Assembly: GCA_020216785.1 (NCBI GenBank) | Contig: JAIWNO010000129.1 | Coordinates: 1 to 10,000, forward strand | DNA length: 10,000 bases | Direction: 5' to 3' | Origin: Desulfomonile sp. | GTDB taxonomy: Bacteria > Desulfobacterota > Desulfomonilia > Desulfomonilales > Desulfomonilaceae | Shown: piece after piece, positions 6,176 to 10,000 of the stretch | Numbering within the stretch: position 1 is the stretch's first letter | How the letters are laid out: every line of letters starts with the position of its first letter | Program-made: the position numbers and the translations under genes | The notes under the pieces: model-generated | The model's database searches: none | Told to the model about the DNA's origin: nothing | Seen by the model: the letters and a program-made list of their open reading frames with translations, nothing else

Positions 6176-7978
6176 CTACTGGAACGCGAAGACCTTCTCC
6201 TCGGAGTCGGGCGCGGTGATGTAAAGCTGGATCGCGCTTGGTCCGTCTCCCTGTAGGTAATCCAGGAACATCTCGTGGCTGCCGGCGTTCATCACGATGC
6301 TGCCGGTCTTCTCCTGGACTGCCCCGGGACTGTCGACGCTTACCACGAGCTTGTTGCCGACGATGAGCCGCGCTGCATCGTCAGCCACAACGCGGAATTT
6401 GTACGTCCCTTCCTCTTTCTCCGAGAGAGAGAACTTCACGTAGAAGCGGATCCCGAACCAGTTCTCTCGTTTTGGTATTCCGGGAAATTCACGCGTGCCT
6501 CGGTTGGCTGGGAAGTCGATCGCTTTGGCAAAGAACATCCCGGACGGCTGCATTTTGTTGAAATTCGGCATCTTGCGTGTTCCCGGCTTGAGGAAGTACA
6601 CAAACGCCGGGATCATGTTCATCTTCCCGCTTTCAGCCGCATATCCCACGAGCGGTTCGGCCGGAGCAAAGAGCTTCTCTTCATGTTCGGGCTGAGTCAC
6701 GTACAGCTGCAGCCGCGGGTCGCCTTCCCGGTGGAAGTAATCCAGCGAGATCGGATAGCTCCCTTTCTGTAGAAATGCCCAACCCAGTTTGCCGTTGGGG
6801 TCCGTCTTGAGTCCGTCGGTTATTGAGACGATTTCGTGTTTGCCGATGGTGAGCTTTGCGTAATTGTCCGTTTTGAGTCTGAACGCGAAGATGCCGGCGC
6901 CTTCGACGTTGAAGTAGCCCTCATACCGGACCCCAATCATGTCCGATCGGCCGGGGAGTCCGGGAATGCCCTGAGCCCCCGAGATATCGAGATCCGGCGC
7001 AATGAGCCGTCCGATAGGACTTATGCGGCTGAAATCCGGACCCTGTGGATAGTTCCCTTTCGGCACAAAGTAGACCTGGCCCCAGAGCACATCATAGGGC
7101 TTCTCGGGCTCTTTCCAGCCGACCAGCCCCCTGCTGCCCGAGAAGATCTCCTCCTGTCCGAGGGGAGGGGTTACGAAGAGCTGCAGCACAGGCTGCCCGG
7201 TCGAATTGAAACTGTCGAGCACAATCGAGTGCGTCCCCTCGGCGAGGTGCACGAAGCCCGTCTTGGACGCGGCAGGATGGATTCCATCGTTCTCGATGAG
7301 TGTCTTGTCGTCTATGTGAAGGCGCACACCGTCCTTCGCGTGAACTCTCCAGCGGAAGATCCCCTCTCCGGCAACATGAAACACCCCGATAATCCGCAGC
7401 CCCATTCCGTCGGTATTTTCCGGCAGGCCTGCGGGATCTCGATCGCCCCGGCCGGGCTGGAGGCTCACACGATCGGTAGTGACGACCTTTTCAGGCCGGA
7501 ACGCGCTGTAATCGGGAAGGGCTCGCACATTGTCCGGGAGCCTGTAAACGTTCACTGTCAGGAGGCCGACCTGTCGAGAGGCGGGCGGACCTGAAATCGG
7601 GCCTCTTGCTGCCGGCGCTCGCTCGGGGGCTCGTGTCACGGGAGGCGCAGGCTCTTCCCGCAGGATCTTGGGTCTTTCCTTGGCGGGCTCCGGTTCGACT
7701 TCACGCCGCGCAGGAGCCCGCTCGGGTCGGGGCTCTCGAACGCCGGGCGTAATCTGGAGCGGTTTGCCTTCCGGCTCTTCCGCAGGCGGCGCTCCTCGCT
7801 CCGGACCAGTCTCCACGTCAAACGTCTCGATCTCGTCAGGATTGAACTTGAGCGGCACGCGCTGAGTGGTTCCATCCTTTTTCTTGATGATCAGGTAATC
7901 CTGGCCGAGGCACGGAGCCACGTGTAGAAGCAATATTGCGAACACTACGAGCGCAATGCGCAGGCATGGAGATCTCAT
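6176..7978 (-). CDS. Secreted protein with three tandem PA14-like domains
   Basis: The 600-residue product starts with a clear signal peptide: MRSPCLR, a hydrophobic core at about 8-20, and likely cleavage near LG/QD (25/26). Cys23 is preceded by Pro, so a lipobox is unlikely. A short folded part (26-57, IIKKKDGTTQRVPLKF) leads to a disordered linker at about 58-135 rich in Pro, Glu, Arg and Ala. Three repeats follow: about 139-287, 299-446 and 457-600. Each begins with a VY-x-L/VP strand and P-x-F/Y anchor and contains IGV(F/R)..F.V...G.F.(W/F)R, then a D..(A/V)RL.I block, then G...L..G.(H/Y).I.LD and LQL(F/Y)(V/I)T.P. This is the shape of PA14 beta-sandwiches, which often bind glycans or act in surface adhesion and envelope enzymes. 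No catalytic module accompanies them. GAGG seven bases before ATG 7978 supports the start. It follows the 506-aa membrane gene, but a terminator lies between them. Function unknown; envelope or extracellular binding is an inference. Confidence 0.8.
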   Translation of the reverse strand: MRSPCLRIALVVFAILLLHVAPCLGQDYLIIKKKDGTTQRVPLKFNPDEIETFDVETGPERGAPPAEEPEGKPLQITPGVREPRPERAPARREVEPEPAKERPKILREEPAPPVTRAPERAPAARGPISGPPASRQVGLLTVNVYRLPDNVRALPDYSAFRPEKVVTTDRVSLQPGRGDRDPAGLPENTDGMGLRIIGVFHVAGEGIFRWRVHAKDGVRLHIDDKTLIENDGIHPAASKTGFVHLAEGTHSIVLDSFNSTGQPVLQLFVTPPLGQEEIFSGSRGLVGWKEPEKPYDVLWGQVYFVPKGNYPQGPDFSRISPIGRLIAPDLDISGAQGIPGLPGRSDMIGVRYEGYFNVEGAGIFAFRLKTDNYAKLTIGKHEIVSITDGLKTDPNGKLGWAFLQKGSYPISLDYFHREGDPRLQLYVTQPEHEEKLFAPAEPLVGYAAESGKMNMIPAFVYFLKPGTRKMPNFNKMQPSGMFFAKAIDFPANRGTREFPGIPKRENWFGIRFYVKFSLSEKEEGTYKFRVVADDAARLIVGNKLVVSVDSPGAVQEKTGSIVMNAGSHEMFLDYLQGDGPSAIQLYITAPDSEEKVFAFQ

Positions 7979-8261
7979 CTTCTTACCTCATCCTCGATAA
8001 GGAGGGAGCGTGGAATCAACACCGCCGAGAATCCGATGCGGCGAAGAAAAGCGAAAAAAGGCCCCGGAAACGGCGCGCGTCCGGCGGCCTCATACAGAAC
8101 CAGGACAGCTCGAATGAACAACAGTCTTTGAAATACCGGCGGAGAAAGTCCCATCGATGAAGACCTAATGATCATGACATGAAGCGCCGCAGATTGTTCC
8201 CGCGTCAATCGCGACTCACCCAGCGATTCTACCGACTTGCCGGGAACCTTTACAAGGGTCC
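7979..8261. other. Intergenic region between the membrane-protein gene and the PA14 gene
   Basis: The 283 bases hold the intrinsic terminator described next and the ribosome site of the PA14 gene. About 75 bases remain between the terminator and that start, so any dedicated promoter must lie in or overlap this short stretch; I see no good consensus boxes there. Confidence 0.5.
8054..8090 (-). terminator. Intrinsic terminator of the 506-aa membrane-protein gene
   Basis: Read on the - strand from 8090: AGGCC, a single unpaired G, CCGGA, an 11-base loop, TCCGG, GGCCT, then five more Ts to 8054. The stem has ten pairs with one bulge. The T tract and GC-rich stem follow the classic rho-independent form. 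It starts about 170 bases after the stop at 8262. Confidence 0.75.
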
Positions 8262-9782
8262 TTAGCGTTGCACGGGAGCTGTGGCATCCCGGGGAGACTC
8301 GGCCTCCTCTGCGGCGAGTTCTTCGTCAGCGGCGCGGACTATTTCCTCTTCGTCCTCTTGCTGCGGGTCTGTGACCACCGTTGTCCAGCACGATGGGTAA
8401 CGTTCCCGAAACGTCACCTGGAACGGGAGGTACTTCAGTCGGGCCACATCCTTGGCAAGCCGGCCCGAAGTCTCGAGTGTAACCAGTTCCCTTACCCCTT
8501 CGGGGGTTACCGCCTCAGACACCGCCTCAGCCGAAAAGTACCGAACGTTGAATGCCGACGGGCTCAGCGGATTGAACAGGCGCTCGGGAGATACAATGTC
8601 CCCGAGGTCGGGGAGTACTTTGCTCTCGAAATCTCCCTTAGCTTCAAGGTACACCAAGCTGGAGCGAAAACGATAGATGGACATCAAGGCCCGCGCCTGC
8701 TCGAGAAAACTCTTACCGAAGAGGATGATAAAGACGTTGAGGAATATGTCCATAACAAGGCTGAACAGGTGCAGTCGGAAGAAATCACTGTAACCCACGG
8801 AAAACGTAGGGTATTGAGTGAGTATAACTTGTAGGAACCCCACGATCACCATCACCGATCCAAGAGAAAGGCACAAGTATGCTGCCGGTCGAGACGCAGT
8901 CTTCACATACTCGGGAAAGCTCTCGATCAGTGTCCCGATAAGTGTTTCTCCATCCTGACACTTTACCGCGCTCGAACGGGATATCCGATTGGCAAAACCC
9001 TTCTTCGCGAAGATCCTCGACCCCTCCTCGAGAATCGCGAAAAAGATCGACGGGTGCCCTTTCCCCTCGACGATCATGGAGTCCATCTCCCGCGCTGCGC
9101 CGGACTTGCGCAACGGCACGAGGCTGAATACGATCACCACCTTGAAGAGACAGACCAAAAGCAACAAATTGTAAAACGGCGCGGGGGACGGAATCACGTA
9201 TCCCGTGCCCAATCCCAGGGCGTCCAGGTACGGCGGCACGAATTCCAGCAGTCGGAAAAACAGGTGCACCGCACCAGCGATGACGAGAGCCGCCCAGATG
9301 AATCGAAGATTCATCCGGATGATCTCCGCGGGAATCGCGGGAATTTGCGCGGGGCCTGACCAGAATTTCCCGAGCACAGCGAAAATCAGGGAGGGAGGCC
9401 GAGCATACGATCGCATGGTCCCTTCCTTGAGCGCCAGGGACACGCCTTCGGGCCTGAAATAATCGCCCGCTCGACGAATCGGGATGCAGAGATGAGACAC
9501 CTCCCGGAACGCCGCCATAATCCAATTCAACCCGACGATCAGCGCTGCCAGCGCAGCTACCGTGGTGACAAACGTACCGAGGATGAACGGAATGTAGTCA
9601 AGGATATATTCGTTCACTTCCTTCGGGAGTTGGAGTGGGAAGAACTCTCGGAGCTCATAGAGCCGCGTCAGGGACCCCAGACAGATGAGCGCTCCAAGGG
9701 TCCACAGAATCAATCCGTAGATGAGCGCGTGATTGGGGACTTTTACCACTTCCTTGGAGCGAGCCGAGCTGAACGGAAACAT
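8262..9782 (-). CDS. Unrecognised six-helix membrane protein with cytoplasmic-type acidic tail, 506 aa
   Basis: I recognise no family. Six hydrophobic segments are visible, near residues 19-38, 63-88, 160-180, 203-224, 299-322 and 336-358. Three soluble parts stand out: a loop at about 92-158 with charged and aromatic residues; a loop at about 225-298 containing EEGSRIFAKKGFANR and QDGETLIGTLIESFPEY; and a C-terminal domain of about 150 residues after the last helix. The C-terminal domain carries LFNPLSPSAFNVRYFSAEAVSEA and a VARLKYLPFQVTFRERYPSCW block, then ends in a Glu/Asp/Ala-rich tail (475-496). The start is ATG 9782; the ribosome site is only a GGGG eight bases upstream. A consensus promoter lies just before it and a terminator after it, so it is probably a single-gene unit. 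Its position before a secreted PA14 protein hints at an envelope role, which is inference only. Confidence 0.75.
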   Translation of the reverse strand: MFPFSSARSKEVVKVPNHALIYGLILWTLGALICLGSLTRLYELREFFPLQLPKEVNEYILDYIPFILGTFVTTVAALAALIVGLNWIMAAFREVSHLCIPIRRAGDYFRPEGVSLALKEGTMRSYARPPSLIFAVLGKFWSGPAQIPAIPAEIIRMNLRFIWAALVIAGAVHLFFRLLEFVPPYLDALGLGTGYVIPSPAPFYNLLLLVCLFKVVIVFSLVPLRKSGAAREMDSMIVEGKGHPSIFFAILEEGSRIFAKKGFANRISRSSAVKCQDGETLIGTLIESFPEYVKTASRPAAYLCLSLGSVMVIVGFLQVILTQYPTFSVGYSDFFRLHLFSLVMDIFLNVFIILFGKSFLEQARALMSIYRFRSSLVYLEAKGDFESKVLPDLGDIVSPERLFNPLSPSAFNVRYFSAEAVSEAVTPEGVRELVTLETSGRLAKDVARLKYLPFQVTFRERYPSCWTTVVTDPQQEDEEEIVRAADEELAAEEAESPRDATAPVQR

Positions 9783-9803
9783 GCATAACCCCGACCGACG
9801 TTC

Positions 9804-9878
9804 TTCCGGTCATTTAGCAGAGATAAATTCCTGTGTCAAACGAAAATGTTAGCTCAATTTCTTAATATGCGACCGGAA
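9804..9878. promoter_or_regulatory. Inverted GACCGGAA pair flanking the promoter
   Basis: TTCCGGTC at 9804-9811 and GACCGGAA at 9871-9878 are exact inverted copies, one over the predicted transcription start and one about 35 bases upstream of the -35. The upstream copy is part of the palindrome CGGAAA-T-TTTCCG (9874-9886). The downstream copy also forms GACCG-N9-CGGTC (9793-9811). This could be a paired operator. The upstream copy overlaps a possible short ORF, so chance remains possible. Confidence 0.25.
9811..9839 (-). promoter_or_regulatory. Sigma70-type promoter of the 506-aa membrane-protein gene
   Basis: On the - strand TTGACA (9839-9834) is followed by 17 bases and then TAAATG (9816-9811), preceded by TGC as an extended -10. 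Transcription would begin near 9804, leaving a leader of about 22 bases. The -35 is perfect, while the -10 matches at three of six positions and is helped by the TG extension. Confidence 0.5.
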
Positions 9879-9977
9879 ATTTTCCGAATCCATTCCCCCT
9901 TGGAAACGCCGCGCCGCACGATTTTTTGACTCCACATAACCCAATGCTTCCGATCCGTTACGGTTTGTCGTTGACAT
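9849..9977 (-). CDS. Possible 42-aa ORF upstream of the membrane-protein gene
   Basis: ATG 9977 opens a 42-codon frame ending in TAA (9851-9849). A perfect AGGAGG lies upstream, but only two bases separate it from the ATG, shorter than usual. The product begins MSTTNRNGSEALGYVESKNR and ends ENFRSHIKKLS. It is hydrophilic and basic at the end, with mixed composition like a real protein and no recognised family. The promoter of the next gene starts ten bases after its stop. It could be a small independent gene transcribed from beyond the window, or a chance frame. Confidence 0.3.
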   Translation of the reverse strand: MSTTNRNGSEALGYVESKNRAARRFQGGMDSENFRSHIKKLS

Positions 9978-10000
9978 TCCCTCCTGACTGAACTAAGAGC

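Noticed and set aside
6836..7594. A 252-codon + strand frame opposite the PA14 gene
   Set aside because: It is a mirror frame caused by high GC at third codon positions. The - strand has the signal peptide, repeats and ribosome site.
7975..8208. A 77-codon - strand frame whose TGA overlaps the ATG of the PA14 gene (ATGA), resembling a coupled small gene
   Set aside because: A strong intrinsic terminator (8090-8054, same strand) lies inside it. The ribosome site is poor and the protein resembles no family, so the overlap is probably chance.
8785..9525. A 246-codon - strand frame inside the membrane-protein gene
   Set aside because: It overlaps the 506-codon gene in another frame, is rich in Arg/Gly/Ser as expected for a shifted frame, and lacks the hydrophobic helices.
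9971..9999. A + strand TTGACA-N17-TAAGAG promoter at the right edge
   Set aside because: The -10 is poor and the downstream gene is outside the window. The -35 also overlaps the start of the possible 42-aa frame on the other strand.

Overview
This looks like chromosomal DNA of a free-living bacterium of moderately high GC content (roughly 55-60 % by eye). Several features suggest a deltaproteobacterial lineage (Desulfobacterota or related): fused arsenosugar-type glycosyltransferases, a short four-cysteine protein beside a membrane protein, and G/C-run hairpins between genes. That placement is an inference from gene flavour only. The window contains no rRNA, tRNA, CRISPR array, transposase or phage gene.

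Left part (1-2058): the C-terminal end of a ketopantoate reductase enters on the + strand and faces an extended-SDR epimerase/dehydratase on the - strand. A divergent small membrane protein of DUF6790 type follows. An in-frame TAA cuts it about 40 codons before the natural end, yet the family-like tail continues in the same frame.

Middle (2059-5860): a - strand gene fuses two glycosyltransferase modules (TIGR04282-like then TIGR04283-like). A 450-base divergent intergenic region follows, with a good sigma70-type promoter facing right. Rightward genes come next: a possible short ORF, a 65-aa four-cysteine protein missing from simple long-ORF calls, a 225-aa multi-pass membrane protein, and a class IV PLP branched-chain aminotransferase (IlvE) with a strong ribosome binding site. 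Spacing suggests one transcription unit from about 3535 to 5860.

Convergent gap (5861-6175): it holds a long GC-rich hairpin with A/T-rich base and a second small palindrome, both resembling dispersed intergenic repeats.

Right part (6176-10000): two - strand genes. The upstream one encodes a 506-aa unrecognised membrane protein with its own promoter (TTGACA, 17 bases, TAAATG) and its own intrinsic terminator. The downstream one encodes a secreted protein with a proline/arginine/glutamate-rich linker and three tandem PA14-like beta-sandwich repeats. A possible 42-aa ORF lies upstream of the 506-aa gene at the right edge.

The genes are mostly unrelated in function: cofactor and amino-acid metabolism, sugar transfer and envelope. 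I see no clear multi-gene defence or mobile system. The points most worth checking are the interrupted DUF6790 gene, the four-cysteine/membrane-protein pair, the triple PA14 protein with its membrane-protein neighbour, and the intergenic hairpins.
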